The position numbers and the translations under genes are program-made. Below, in pieces: positions 9,035 to 18,473 of a stretch of 64,000 bases of DNA. The DNA is from an uncultured Pseudoalteromonas sp. (GTDB lineage: Bacteria; Pseudomonadota; Gammaproteobacteria; Enterobacterales; Alteromonadaceae): assembly GCA_947493455.1 (NCBI GenBank), contig CANLRB010000001.1, positions 124,001-188,000 of the forward strand. The letters run 5' to 3'. The first letter of the stretch is position 1. Each line of letters opens with the position of its first letter. The notes beneath the pieces were generated by a model. The model did no database searches. It saw only the letters and a program-made list of their open reading frames with translations, and was not told where the DNA came from.

Positions 9035-11521
9035 ATGAAAAGCTGGATAACAAAAATAACTGCCAGCATCTTGTTGCTTGTTACAACATGTGCCATTTAT
9101 GCACAAACCAGCTCAGAGATAAGTAGCGCACCTAAGCACTATGTGTCGCATTCAATCGCAGACAATCGATTAATAATTCAGACCAACTTGGGCGAAATAA
9201 CGTTAAGTGCGCTGACTCAAAGCGCCTTTTCAGTTAACTATAAAGCACTCGATAACCGCATACATGCAAGTGAGTTAGCGTCATACGCAATTAAAGAAAA
9301 TCATGACTTAACGCCAATCACAGTGACTAAAAAGAACAACAGCTTAGTTGCCGATGCAGGTGCATTGAGTGCAAAAATTACGCTGAAGCCGTTTTCCATT
9401 TCGTATTATCGTGGCGATAAACAGCTGATCAGCGAAAAAGTCGGTTTTTTTAGCGGAGAAGTTATTGAAGAAACGGAGCACGAACAAAAAACCACTCATC
9501 TGCGTAGCCCAATCCACGGAGTTAATTTTGAAATTGACGAACAAGAACAGTTTTTAGGTGGTGGTCAACGGGTGATTGGTATGAACCGACGAGGTCACCG
9601 ATTACCACTTTATAACCGAGCTCATTACGGCTATGAAACCCACTCAACACAAATGAATTACTCGTTGCCCGCGGTAATGTCAGATAAGCACTATATGGTC
9701 GTGTTTGATAATGCAGCGAAAGGCTGGCTCGACATTGCAAAATCAACAAAAAACACATTACAGTTTGAAGCCGTTGCTGGCAGCAATCGCTATCTTATTG
9801 TCGCAGGTGACAATACCACCAACCTTATTGAGAACTATGTTGATATTACGGGAAAACAACCTATGCCACCGCGCTGGGCGTTCGGTAATTTTGCCTCGCG
9901 ATTTGGCTATCGTACACAACAGGAAGTACTTGATACCGCAGCCCGTTTTCGCGATTTAGAGATTCCACTCGATGCGATTATTCTCGATTTGTATTGGTTT
10001 GGTAAAGATATCAAAGGCCATATGGGAAATCTTGCGTGGGACTACAACGCATTTCCAACACCGCAAAAAATGCTCACACAGCTAAATAATGACAACATTA
10101 AGCCTATTCTAATCACTGAACCATTTATTTTGTCATCGTCACATCGCTTCCAAGAAGCTGTAGAACAAAACGTGTTGGCAAAAGATATTAACGGCAACGC
10201 CAAAACATTCGATTTTTATTTTGGCAATACCGGTATTGTTGACGTGTTCAATAAAACGGGGCGTGATTGGTTTAATAACATCTACCGCGACCTTGAAAAA
10301 CAAGGTGTTAAAGGATGGTGGGGCGACTTAGGTGAGCCAGAGGTTCACCCAAGTGATACCTTACACACGCTCGACAGCGGCGCTATCGTCAGTGCCGATG
10401 CAATACATAACGCTTATGGCCATCAATGGGCAAAAATGGTGTTTGATAATCTCGTTGAACTCAACCCAACTGAACGCCCTTTTATTTTAATGCGTTCAGG
10501 TTTTGCGGGGTCGCAGCGCTATGGCATGATCCCGTGGACCGGTGATGTGAATCGTACTTGGGGTGGATTACAGCCACAGGTCGAGTTAAGTCTACAAATG
10601 GGATTGTTTGGATTAGCCTATACTCACTCTGATCTTGGCGGGTTTGCAGGTGGCGAACATTTTAATAAAGAACTTTATATACGCTGGTTACAATACGGTG
10701 TGTTCCAACCTATTTTTCGCCCTCACGGACAAGAACATATCCCCTCTGAAGTGGTATTTCATGACCAAGAAACGCAAGACATTTTACGTAAATTTATTCA
10801 GTTGAGGTATCAGCTCCTACCTTATAACTACACCCTCGCATTTCAAAATAGCACGAGCGGTATGCCATTAATGCGGCCAACTTTTTTTGATGATGCAACA
10901 ACCCTTAACAATACTCAAAGTTATCTTTGGGGTGATGCGTTTTTTGTGCATCCGATTACAAAAGCGGGTTTAACACAGGTGTCTGTCGACTTGCCAAGCG
11001 GTGTCTGGTTCGATTACTGGAACGGCACTAAATATCAAGGCGGGCAAACTATCACAGTGAACACGGCATTAAACACCATTCCTGTGTTTGTAAAAGCGGG
11101 TGCCTTTATCCCAAGTGTCGACACGATAAATTCAACGGCGCACTACAGTGGCGATAAAATAAAACTAAGTTATTATGCCGATGAATCAATGACCCAATCC
11201 GCCGGACAAATGTACGACGATGACGGCGAAACACGCAATGCTATCAATGACAGTGCCTATCGCCTGTTTGAATTTAGCTCAACACATACAAAAAAGACGC
11301 TCGACCTACACATATCAAGCACCGGAGGTGGCTATAAAAAAGAGCCAAACAAGCGAATTTTCGCAATTAATATTAACCATTTATTAGATAAGCCCGCTCA
11401 AGTGTTAGTAAATGGCAAGCAGATTTCTAACTATGACTGGCAAACATCAAACCGTACGTTAGTGATAAATGTACAATGGCAACAGCAACCGATTAACGTG
11501 AAGGTAATCAAGCATGACTAA
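9035..11521 (+). CDS. Alpha-glucosidase, GH31 family, exported
   Basis: An 828-residue GH31 enzyme with an N-terminal signal peptide (MKSWITKITASILLLVTTCAIYA), so probably periplasmic. GH31 enzymes release glucose from non-reducing ends of alpha-glucans or transfer glucosyl units. The (beta/alpha)8 core has DLYWFGKDIKGHMGNL, the nucleophile motif WWGDLGEPE with D431, and the acid/base motif TGDVNRTWGG with D504. The C-terminal beta domains follow, including WFDYWNGTKYQGG. The ATG at 9035 is chosen because a signal peptide starts exactly there and operator C lies upstream; the open frame from 8891 would cover the promoter. The last 8 bases overlap the glucokinase gene, so the two are co-transcribed and probably translationally coupled. 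Confidence 0.92.
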   Translation: MKSWITKITASILLLVTTCAIYAQTSSEISSAPKHYVSHSIADNRLIIQTNLGEITLSALTQSAFSVNYKALDNRIHASELASYAIKENHDLTPITVTKKNNSLVADAGALSAKITLKPFSISYYRGDKQLISEKVGFFSGEVIEETEHEQKTTHLRSPIHGVNFEIDEQEQFLGGGQRVIGMNRRGHRLPLYNRAHYGYETHSTQMNYSLPAVMSDKHYMVVFDNAAKGWLDIAKSTKNTLQFEAVAGSNRYLIVAGDNTTNLIENYVDITGKQPMPPRWAFGNFASRFGYRTQQEVLDTAARFRDLEIPLDAIILDLYWFGKDIKGHMGNLAWDYNAFPTPQKMLTQLNNDNIKPILITEPFILSSSHRFQEAVEQNVLAKDINGNAKTFDFYFGNTGIVDVFNKTGRDWFNNIYRDLEKQGVKGWWGDLGEPEVHPSDTLHTLDSGAIVSADAIHNAYGHQWAKMVFDNLVELNPTERPFILMRSGFAGSQRYGMIPWTGDVNRTWGGLQPQVELSLQMGLFGLAYTHSDLGGFAGGEHFNKELYIRWLQYGVFQPIFRPHGQEHIPSEVVFHDQETQDILRKFIQLRYQLLPYNYTLAFQNSTSGMPLMRPTFFDDATTLNNTQSYLWGDAFFVHPITKAGLTQVSVDLPSGVWFDYWNGTKYQGGQTITVNTALNTIPVFVKAGAFIPSVDTINSTAHYSGDKIKLSYYADESMTQSAGQMYDDDGETRNAINDSAYRLFEFSSTHTKKTLDLHISSTGGGYKKEPNKRIFAININHLLDKPAQVLVNGKQISNYDWQTSNRTLVINVQWQQQPINVKVIKHD

Positions 11522-12494
11522 ATCACCCACTCATCTTATTGCCGACATTGGCGGAACCAATATTCGAATCGCAGTTGTAACACCGCAATCGGAACATGAA
11601 CAAGGTCAATATTATCAAGATGTTGAGACATATAAGTGTGCCGACTACAGTAACTTAGCGGCTGTTCTACAAAGTTATATTGAAAAAAAAGGGCTTGTCG
11701 GGAAACCGTTAGACGCCTGCTTAGCGATTGCCTGCCCGGTCGATGACGACCTTATTTCAATGACCAATTTACCATGGCAGTTTTCGCAATCACAGCTAAA
11801 AGAGCAACTTGGTTTTTCAACTCTGACCCTAATCAATGATTATACCGCCATTGCGATGGCGATCCCGTTATTGAGTGAACAACAAAAAGTAAAGGTGGGC
11901 GGCGGCGAAGCAATTTCCGGAAAAGCGATTTCAGTGTGTGGGCCAGGTACCGGCCTTGGTGTTGCGAATCTCGTGCCCGTTGACAATAAATGGGTATGTA
12001 TCAGTGGCGAAGGCGGTCATGTTGACTTTGCGCCGGTCGGTGAATTTGAAATTAGTATTTTAAAGTATCTTAATCGCATTAAAGCACGGGTATCGTATGA
12101 GCAACTTTTATCTGGCTATGGTTTAGAACAAGTTTATCAAGCAGTCTGCGCAATTAAACACGATACCAATAACGAACGTTTGACCGCGGCAGATATTTCA
12201 GCAAAAGGTGTTAATGGTGAATGCGAGCTATGTCGCTTAAGTTTAAGCGTTTTTTGTCGCGTACTAGGCGCTTTTGCAGGTAATCTTGCACTCACTTGCA
12301 ATAGTCTCGGTGGCGTTTATATTGCAGGCGGAATTGTGCCACGCTTTATTGATTTCGTTAAAACATCAGCCTTTCGAGAGCGTTTTGAAAGTAAAGGTCG
12401 CCTATCTCATATTACACGCCAAGCGCCAACCTACATTATTACTGAACAACAACCGGGTTTACTCGGTGCCGCTGCATACGCTTTGCAAAGTTGA
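11514..12494 (+). CDS. glk: Glucokinase
   Basis: A 326-residue cytoplasmic glucokinase of the Glk type (PF02685), phosphorylating glucose with ATP to glucose-6-phosphate. The phosphate-binding LIADIGGTNIRIAVV is at residues 8-22, LINDYTAIAMAIP and the GPGTGLGVA loop follow, and EGGHVDFAP matches the glucose-binding HxxF region of Glk. Length is normal for the family. The start lies inside the GH31 3' end with GAAGGT about 9 bases upstream. It converts the glucose released by the glycosidases of this locus. Its stop codon lies inside operator D. Confidence 0.93.
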   Translation: MTKSPTHLIADIGGTNIRIAVVTPQSEHEQGQYYQDVETYKCADYSNLAAVLQSYIEKKGLVGKPLDACLAIACPVDDDLISMTNLPWQFSQSQLKEQLGFSTLTLINDYTAIAMAIPLLSEQQKVKVGGGEAISGKAISVCGPGTGLGVANLVPVDNKWVCISGEGGHVDFAPVGEFEISILKYLNRIKARVSYEQLLSGYGLEQVYQAVCAIKHDTNNERLTAADISAKGVNGECELCRLSLSVFCRVLGAFAGNLALTCNSLGGVYIAGGIVPRFIDFVKTSAFRERFESKGRLSHITRQAPTYIITEQQPGLLGAAAYALQS

Positions 12495-12507
12495 ATACGT
12501 ATGCATA
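12491..12507. promoter_or_regulatory. LacI-family operator D (MalR-like), overlapping the glk stop
   Basis: TTGAATACGTATGCATA fits the regulon motif and includes the TGA stop of glk (12492-12494). It lies about 75 bp before the permease start, so the permease probably has its own regulated promoter. Confidence 0.75.
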
Positions 12508-12579
12508 ACGTGGTGGTGACATTCTATACTCTGTATATTGGGTGTAATAAACGTAACTAGTATAACAAGAGTCTTGCGT

Positions 12580-14061
12580 ATGACCGCCGTTCAACAACAA
12601 ACACATAAACCTAAGCTCAGCTTCTGGCAAATCTGGAACGTGAGCTTTGGTTTTTTAGGTGTGCAATTTGGTTTTGCACTACAAAATGCCAATGCCAGCC
12701 GTATTTTGTCGGATCTTGGTGCCGATCTGCATTCACTTTCTCTATTTTGGCTGGTCGCGCCAGTCATGGGCTTACTCATTCAACCAATCGTGGGGGCAGC
12801 CTCCGATCGGACGTGGAATCGATTTGGCCGGCGCAACCCGTATATTTTAGCAGGCGGCATTGCCGCAGCCTGTGGCATGTTGCTGATGCCAAACTCAGCA
12901 CTTGTCGCAACCATTATTACACCGCTAATTTTTGGCGCCATGATGCTGGCCTTGATGGACGCTGCATTTAATCTTGCATTCCAGCCATTTAGAGCCTTAG
13001 TATCGGACATGGTACCCGCACAACAACGTAATGTTGGCTATTCAATTCAATCTTTTTTAATCAATATTGGTGCCGTATTCGGTTCAATTTTACCGTTTTT
13101 ACTCACCAATGTGATTGGTCTTGAAAATGTCGCTGACAAAGGACAAGTTGCTCCGTCTGTCATCTGGGCATTTTATATTGGTGCTTCAGTGATGCTGGGC
13201 TCAGTACTTTGGACCGTGATCCGTACAAAAGAATACGCCCCAGGCGAAAAAGGCTTGCCAGAACTCGATGTAAAACCAAAACAACCGCTATCACAGCGTT
13301 TAAGCGGTTTTTGGCTATTAATGAAAAGTATGCCGCGCACAATGAAGCAACTTGCCGTTGTTCAGTTTTTCTCATGGTTTGCTCTCTTTATTATGTGGGT
13401 GTACACCATGCCTGCTATTACGCAACATATTTGGGGAATTGACGCGAAATGGTTCGACCCGAATTACCTCGATTCCCTAACGCAAGTGCCGGCTTTTGTG
13501 GCACAAGCAAAAGGAGCTGCCGGTGATTGGGTTGGTATTATGTTTGCGGCTTACTCTCTGTTTGCCGCCATCGCATCTCTCTTTTTAGCGAAGCTTGCTA
13601 ATAGTTGGGGTCGAAAGCTCACCTATTCTTTATCATTGTTGCTCGGCGCGATCGGCTACTTAAGCATTATGTTGATGCAAAATCCAGAGCCGACCACAGT
13701 AAACCTGATGATTACACAAATCGATGTACCGCAAGGGGCAGTGAGTTTACTAATTTCAATGATAGGTGTTGGTATTGCATGGGCTGCAATTTTAGCGATG
13801 CCATATGCTATTTTAGCGGGCAGCTTACCGGTCAAACAAACCGGCGTTTATATGGGTATTTTTAACTTTACCATCGCCGCGCCGCAAATAGTTTCGGGTA
13901 TTTTCGCCGGTTGGATACTGACCTCTGTATTTAATAATGAGGCGATTTATATCATTATGATGGCTGGTGTTTCGATGCTGCTTGCGGCAATTTCAGTGTA
14001 TTTTGTCAGCGATGGCGTGACTGAAGAAGCAAACACGATTGAGGCTAATGCAACGGCCTAA
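12580..14061 (+). CDS. MFS sugar permease (maltose/maltodextrin transporter, GPH/SLC45-like)
   Basis: A 493-residue inner-membrane transporter with about twelve hydrophobic segments. The cytoplasmic loop motif between helices 2 and 3 (GAASDRTWNRFGRRNPYILAGG) and LSFWQIWNVSFGFLGVQFGFALQ-type N-terminus are typical of the sucrose/maltose permease group of the MFS, which in Shewanella and relatives moves maltose (MalT-type). The ATG at 12580 is preferred; the open frame begins 14 codons earlier within the promoter. It follows operator D and ends next to the convergent LacI regulator gene, which supports maltose or short maltodextrin as cargo. Substrate is inferred from context. Confidence 0.87.
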   Translation: MTAVQQQTHKPKLSFWQIWNVSFGFLGVQFGFALQNANASRILSDLGADLHSLSLFWLVAPVMGLLIQPIVGAASDRTWNRFGRRNPYILAGGIAAACGMLLMPNSALVATIITPLIFGAMMLALMDAAFNLAFQPFRALVSDMVPAQQRNVGYSIQSFLINIGAVFGSILPFLLTNVIGLENVADKGQVAPSVIWAFYIGASVMLGSVLWTVIRTKEYAPGEKGLPELDVKPKQPLSQRLSGFWLLMKSMPRTMKQLAVVQFFSWFALFIMWVYTMPAITQHIWGIDAKWFDPNYLDSLTQVPAFVAQAKGAAGDWVGIMFAAYSLFAAIASLFLAKLANSWGRKLTYSLSLLLGAIGYLSIMLMQNPEPTTVNLMITQIDVPQGAVSLLISMIGVGIAWAAILAMPYAILAGSLPVKQTGVYMGIFNFTIAAPQIVSGIFAGWILTSVFNNEAIYIIMMAGVSMLLAAISVYFVSDGVTEEANTIEANATA

Positions 14062-14094
14062 TGTAGCAGTCCTAATGTATCAGTATTAAAGAAT

Positions 14095-14121
14095 AAATCG
14101 TGCTACCTAGTGGCACGATTT
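14095..14121. terminator. Hairpin between convergent permease and regulator genes
   Basis: AAATCGTGC (14095-14103) pairs perfectly with GCACGATTT (14113-14121). The stop codon of the LacI-family gene lies in the loop. No long T run follows on either side, so termination strength is uncertain. Confidence 0.5.
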
Positions 14122-15126
14122 ACGAATAATTAATTGCGGTGGAATTAAGGTCGTTTTTACATCAGACCCTTCAATTGATGATAGTAAGGATTCAACCAGT
14201 AGCTCACCAGCGAGTTTGGTATCTTGCTTAACCGTAGTCAACGGCGGGAAAGTAAAACTAGCGACCGCAATATCATCAAACCCGACCACGGCGATATCTT
14301 CTGGTATTTTAATACCGCGTTCGGTCAACGCACGCATCGCACCAATCGCAATCAAATCACACGCTGCACAAATCGCATCAAACGACTCACCCGAATCAAG
14401 TAATTCATTCGCCGCTTTGTAACCTGCATCTTCAGTATAGAGCGCGTTAATTTGCAGTTTTGGGTTAACTGTTAGACCACTGTCATTTAGTGCTTGGCAA
14501 TGCCCTTTATATCGTTCGAAAAACTCGGGCGCATGCGACGATGCACTGCCCAAAAAGGCAAGCTGCGTTCGACCTTGCTTAATAACATGCTCGGTTACCA
14601 CTTTACCGCCATTAAAGTTGTCACTACCGATGGCGGTAATTGGTACGTCACTCACCTCAGCCCCCCAGCGGACAAAGTGAGTCCCCTGCTCAGTTAACTT
14701 TACAAGTTTTTCTGCAAAATCAACGTAATCACCATACCCGAGTAGGATAAGACCGTCGGCTTTATTGCTGTCTTCAAAATCGGCATGCCAATCGTTACTC
14801 GCTTGTTGAAATGAAACCAACAAGTCGTAGCCACGATTGGCGCACGCGCGTGTAATACTACCGAGCATCGAAAGGAAAAATGGATTTATTGCTGAGTCAT
14901 CACTGGTGGAATCTTCAAACAGCAAAAGCGCTATGGTATCACTTTGTTGAGAACGCAAGTTACTGGCATTTTTATCAACTTTGTAATTGAGCTCTTTCGC
15001 GATTTGCTGAACTTTTTTTCTTGTTTCTTCATTCACTAATGGGCTATTGCGCAGTGCTCTTGAAACCGTTGACTGCGACACACCTGCCTTATAGGCAATA
15101 TCAAATGAGGTTGCTTTACCTTTCAC
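14107..15126 (-). CDS. LacI-family transcriptional regulator (MalR candidate)
   Basis: A 339-residue repressor-type regulator. The N-terminal helix-turn-helix is clear (SFDIAYKAGVSQSTVSRALR at residues 7-26), followed by the hinge (about 45-60) and a periplasmic-binding-like effector domain with the family's late VVGFDDIAVASFTFPPLTTV segment. It is convergent with the permease at the end of the maltodextrin locus. It is the only LacI-family gene in the locus, so it is the natural candidate to bind the four TTGAATACGTATGCAWA operators. The effector (maltose, glucose or a derivative) is not known from sequence. No copy of the motif was found in front of this gene, so it is probably not autoregulated by the same site. 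Confidence 0.9.
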   Translation of the reverse strand: MKGKATSFDIAYKAGVSQSTVSRALRNSPLVNEETRKKVQQIAKELNYKVDKNASNLRSQQSDTIALLLFEDSTSDDSAINPFFLSMLGSITRACANRGYDLLVSFQQASNDWHADFEDSNKADGLILLGYGDYVDFAEKLVKLTEQGTHFVRWGAEVSDVPITAIGSDNFNGGKVVTEHVIKQGRTQLAFLGSASSHAPEFFERYKGHCQALNDSGLTVNPKLQINALYTEDAGYKAANELLDSGESFDAICAACDLIAIGAMRALTERGIKIPEDIAVVGFDDIAVASFTFPPLTTVKQDTKLAGELLVESLLSSIEGSDVKTTLIPPQLIIRKSCH

Positions 15127-15319
15127 GTATAAAAACCTATGAAATTTCGCTGACTAAAATATACCTGACCCTTAGAGTTAAGTATAGATATCATTCAAAT
15201 CCATAACTGATTAATTTTGTTTGTGTAAGTAGCTCTTAACACAGGCACAACGCATATAATTAGATGACGTGTGAATGAACAAAGTGAGTTAACTCACACG
15301 CCAAAAAATTAGAAAATGA

Positions 15320-16231
15320 CTACGGAACCCCATGTCCTTTGGCTGCAACCCATATTCGATACCATTGATCTTGACTTAATTGCAGTGACAACGCGTCAAC
15401 CGCACATTGCACCCGTTCAATTTTACCACTGCCAATAATCGGCACCGGTTGCGAAGGCAGTTTCATGACCCATGCAAAGAGTACTTGTTCAATACTCTGC
15501 GCATTAACCTCTAACGCAATGTTAGATAATACGTCTCTCAATCGCTTGGTTTGCTCTGTATGTTCAGAAAATAGTCGACCGCCCGCTAAACACGACCATG
15601 CCATCGGTTTAATACGTTGTTGTTGCAAGAACTCTAAAATTCCCGAATCTAATATTGGCAAATTAAGTGGATTAATCTCAATTTGATTGGTTACGAGTGA
15701 AAAATCAAGGCGCGATTGCAACAAAGCCATTTGTGGTATCGTGAAATTAGACACTCCGAAATGCCTTACTTTACCAGTAGCTCTGAGCTCTTCAAACGCA
15801 CTTGCCACGTCATCAGCGTTGAGCAAATAGTCAGGGCGGTGTAATAGCAATACATCGATATAATCTGTGCCTAAACGCGTTAAGGAAATATCAACGGAGT
15901 TCAAAATCGTCGCTTTGCTACTATCATAATGGTTGACCGTTGCCGTTTTATTTAAGCTAGTCAGTTCAATTCCGCATTTCGTCACGATTTCAATCTGTTG
16001 ACGGATACTCGAATCATGTTTCAAAGCATCGCCAAATTGCTGCTCACAGGAAGGATTTCCGTATAAATGGGCATGATCGACCGTTGTAATACCTAATTCA
16101 ATATGTTGCTTTAAAAATGATAAACACTGCTGCGAAGTCATTTGCCAATCATTTAATCGCCAATATCCTTGCACCAGTTTTGAAAACATGGGTCCGTCGG
16201 TTGCCATTTTTTCGCGGGTCATTTGCGCCAT
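15320..16231 (-). CDS. ydhF: Aldo/keto reductase, YdhF-like
   Basis: A 303-residue NAD(P)H-dependent oxidoreductase of the aldo/keto reductase superfamily, very close in motif order to E. coli YdhF. Catalytic residues are visible: D and Y in VDHAHLYG, K in VTKCGIEL and H in LLLHRPDYL. The cofactor-binding end has PIIGSGKIERV, and FGVSNFT and MAWSCLAGGRLF match YdhF. The ATG at 16231 is preferred over an in-frame TTG 18 bases upstream. The physiological substrate is unknown in this subfamily. It stands alone between the mal regulator and the NO-response genes, and no shared promoter with either is evident. Confidence 0.88.
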   Translation of the reverse strand: MAQMTREKMATDGPMFSKLVQGYWRLNDWQMTSQQCLSFLKQHIELGITTVDHAHLYGNPSCEQQFGDALKHDSSIRQQIEIVTKCGIELTSLNKTATVNHYDSSKATILNSVDISLTRLGTDYIDVLLLHRPDYLLNADDVASAFEELRATGKVRHFGVSNFTIPQMALLQSRLDFSLVTNQIEINPLNLPILDSGILEFLQQQRIKPMAWSCLAGGRLFSEHTEQTKRLRDVLSNIALEVNAQSIEQVLFAWVMKLPSQPVPIIGSGKIERVQCAVDALSLQLSQDQWYRIWVAAKGHGVP

Positions 16232-16358
16232 CGTGTTTCTCAAATACAAATTAAAGAACCGAGTATTATGAAAAGGTAATTCAATTTCAATAAACTACAT
16301 ACGAATGCAACAGGAATACCTAGGCTTTTTAGTATGCTTCACGCAACACTCATTAAAT

Positions 16359-17951
16359 TTAACGCTTAACGTTTACAACTTTGTTGATGTGTATTCCTAA
16401 GCGCTTAATTAACCGGCTTAAGTTAGCGCGATCTAAACTAAGGCGCTTGGCGCATGCACTGACATTACCTTGTTCGTCCTGCAACATACGTAATATAAGT
16501 TTTCGTTGATAATCATCGATATGTTGACGCAGATTTAAATTGGTCAAAGGTTCATTAGGCGTGACCAACTCACCATATGATGAGTCATTCGTTGGATTTA
16601 ATTGGTCGCAGTCCGTTACTTCAATACGAACTATACCCGTTGCCTCGGAGTTATTTTGATAACGGGCGCTCGCCTTTAATGCTGCACGACTAATTGAGTG
16701 CTCAAGCTCGCGTACATTACCCGGCCACGCATAACTCGACAAGTAATCGAGCACATCGGGGGCCAACTTTAGCTGATTTAAACCGAGTTTTCGTTTTGTT
16801 TTTTCAGCAAAAAAACCGCTCAATAACACAATATCACCTTGGCGCTTACGAAGTGGCGGTACGGTAATTGGGAACACATTTAAACGATGATACAAATCAG
16901 CTCGAAAACGGCCTTTCTCAACCTCAAGCGCTAAATCTCGATTGGTTGCCGCAACAATACGCACATCCACATTGATAACTTTGTCCTGTCCAACAGCTTG
17001 TATCTCATTGCTTTGAAGTGCACGCAGCAATTTACTTTGTGCGCCAAGTGGTAGCTCACCAATTTCATCTAAAAACAGTGTGCCTGAGTCTGCAATTACA
17101 AACTTGCCTGCACGGTCTTTTTCGGCACCGGTAAAGGCGCCTTTAACATGGCCGAACAATTCACTTTCAATGAGGTTTTCAGGTAAGGCTGCACAATTTA
17201 AATAGACGAGTGGCGATTTAGCCCGCGCCGATTGCTGATGAATATTATGCGCCACCAACTCTTTACCCACGCCACTTTCACCTTCAATCAGCACATTAAA
17301 TTCTGACGACGCCACCAGGCTGATTTCTTGTTTCAATTTGGCCATAGCCGTACTTTGCCCGATTAATTCATTTTGTTCAGCCATAACATTCGGTTGGCTA
17401 AGGGCGGCGACAACTTGTTGTGAATGCTGCACATTTGATTCAAGTAATTCAAGCGTTAGCGCGGTATTTAAACTAACCGCAGCCATTGCGGCTATCACTT
17501 CGAGGGTGCGTTCGGCGATATCATCAAATACATGCGGGCTAAGGCTATCGAGTGTCAACACGCCAAGTAACTTGTCTTCAAAATAAAGCGGTAACCCCAT
17601 ACAAGAATGCACGGGTAAGTCTCCTTCTCGGTCAATTAATAAGCCATCATAGGGATCGGGTAAAGGACAATTCGATGCAAAGCGTACCGCCTTATTTGAC
17701 AAACATATTTCAGCAAAGCGTGGATGTTCAACAATATAGAAACGCCGTCCTAAGGTATCGCGACTTAATCCTTGCTGTGCCAGCGGCACTAAATAATCGC
17801 CCTTGTAGGCGAGCAAAGCAACCGCTTCACACGTTATCGTTTTACGTATGGTACTTAATAAACTATCAAAACGACTTAGCGAATTGAGGCTTTTCGCTAA
17901 GTCGATTGACAGCTCAATTAGGGCGGTCGATGAGATATCTTTCATAACCAT
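16359..17951 (-). CDS. norR: Nitric-oxide-responsive sigma54 activator NorR
   Basis: A 530-residue sigma54-dependent activator. The N-terminal GAF domain (about 20-180) carries the [15 protein letters not shown] and HSCMGLPL segments in which NorR binds non-haem iron and senses NO. The AAA+ domain (about 200-430) has Walker A GESGVGKE, the GAFTGA loop that contacts sigma54, and Walker [13 protein letters not shown]. The C-terminal Fis-type helix-turn-helix ([20 protein letters not shown]) binds DNA. It is divergent from the small membrane gene and hmp, with three NorR boxes between. The start is taken at the first ATG, since a GTG lies one codon upstream; no convincing Shine-Dalgarno helps decide, and 17945 is also possible. 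Confidence 0.93.
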   Translation of the reverse strand: MVMKDISSTALIELSIDLAKSLNSLSRFDSLLSTIRKTITCEAVALLAYKGDYLVPLAQQGLSRDTLGRRFYIVEHPRFAEICLSNKAVRFASNCPLPDPYDGLLIDREGDLPVHSCMGLPLYFEDKLLGVLTLDSLSPHVFDDIAERTLEVIAAMAAVSLNTALTLELLESNVQHSQQVVAALSQPNVMAEQNELIGQSTAMAKLKQEISLVASSEFNVLIEGESGVGKELVAHNIHQQSARAKSPLVYLNCAALPENLIESELFGHVKGAFTGAEKDRAGKFVIADSGTLFLDEIGELPLGAQSKLLRALQSNEIQAVGQDKVINVDVRIVAATNRDLALEVEKGRFRADLYHRLNVFPITVPPLRKRQGDIVLLSGFFAEKTKRKLGLNQLKLAPDVLDYLSSYAWPGNVRELEHSISRAALKASARYQNNSEATGIVRIEVTDCDQLNPTNDSSYGELVTPNEPLTNLNLRQHIDDYQRKLILRMLQDEQGNVSACAKRLSLDRANLSRLIKRLGIHINKVVNVKR

Positions 17952-17962
17952 CACTGTAAAAA

Positions 17963-17973
17963 GTCATTTTGAT
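17963..17973. promoter_or_regulatory. norR site: NorR box 1
   Basis: GTCATTTTGAT fits the known NorR core GTCA-N3-TGAC with one mismatch. It lies just upstream of norR, so it could also serve autoregulation. Confidence 0.6.
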
Positions 17974-17981
17974 TCATTGTA

Positions 17982-17992
17982 GTCATTAAGAC
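17982..17992. promoter_or_regulatory. norR site: NorR box 2
   Basis: GTCATTAAGAC keeps the GT-N7-AC core and most of GTCA-N3-TGAC. It begins 19 bp after the start of box 1. Confidence 0.6.
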
Positions 17993-18007
17993 TGCATATA
18001 GCAACAA

Positions 18008-18018
18008 GTCAAAATGAC
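18008..18018. promoter_or_regulatory. norR site: NorR box 3
   Basis: GTCAAAATGAC is a perfect GTCA-N3-TGAC inverted repeat. With boxes 1 and 2 it gives the three-site array expected for assembly of a NorR oligomer. Confidence 0.75.
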
Positions 18019-18071
18019 TACGCACCCCAACGAAATCCATCTAAGCAATTGTTTATCAAGAAAATAAATTT

Positions 18072-18401
18072 ATGGCACCAAATTTGATTATACAAAGTAT
18101 GTCGTACTTAGCAAAAATCAAAATGTATTATCAAACAACACCGGCTAAATCAGAAACATTATCAATCCAACAAGAAGAAAAAAACTATGCGCAATGCATT
18201 AACGTGGGTAATTGGCTAATGATTATATGCGGCTTAATTACAGCACTGTGTTTGTTCGTCAACTTTGGCTTTGAGCAATTCTTTTCACTCGGCGTTCAAA
18301 TCGCAGGACACATCGCAACGATTGTCTTTGCAGCGTTATTTAAAATTGGTTACGTCGTGCGTTGTATTGGCGCACATGGCCTTGGCCATCAATCCTTTTA
18401 A
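18072..18401 (+). CDS. Small membrane protein in the NorR-hmp interval (start uncertain)
   Basis: A product of up to 109 residues with two hydrophobic segments (about 49-67 and 73-95), probably in the inner membrane. I do not recognise a family. It lies between the NorR boxes and hmp on the same strand with 72 bp to hmp, so it is likely in the same NO-induced unit. The longest reading starts at 18072, but that ATG lies at the edge of a possible sigma54 promoter. If that promoter is real, translation must begin later, at 18099 or 18123. None of these starts has a clear Shine-Dalgarno. A role in NO or nitrosative stress is suggested only by position. Confidence 0.6.
   Translation: MAPNLIIQSMSYLAKIKMYYQTTPAKSETLSIQQEEKNYAQCINVGNWLMIICGLITALCLFVNFGFEQFFSLGVQIAGHIATIVFAALFKIGYVVRCIGAHGLGHQSF
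18073..18088 (+). promoter_or_regulatory. Possible sigma54 (-24/-12) promoter for the hmp unit
   Basis: TGGCAC-N5-TTGAT has the full -24 element and the correct spacing, but the -12 element has GA where GC is expected. It lies 55 bp after NorR box 3, a sensible distance for a sigma54 activator. The mismatch at a well-conserved position keeps this tentative. Confidence 0.4.
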
Positions 18402-18473
18402 CTCAACAAAATTATTTTTTCTTACAAACTGGCTATCACTTTGTCGTGCCACATTTATTAATTAGGAACTCTT

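Noticed and set aside
16295-16311. CTACATACGAATGCAAC, a partial match (12 of 17) to the mal operator near the YdhF-like gene
   Set aside because: It lacks the palindromic ATACGTAT core and sits outside the locus.
18431-18446. TGGC-like stretch before hmp as a second sigma54 promoter
   Set aside because: Both -24 and -12 elements deviate; the site at 18073 is better.
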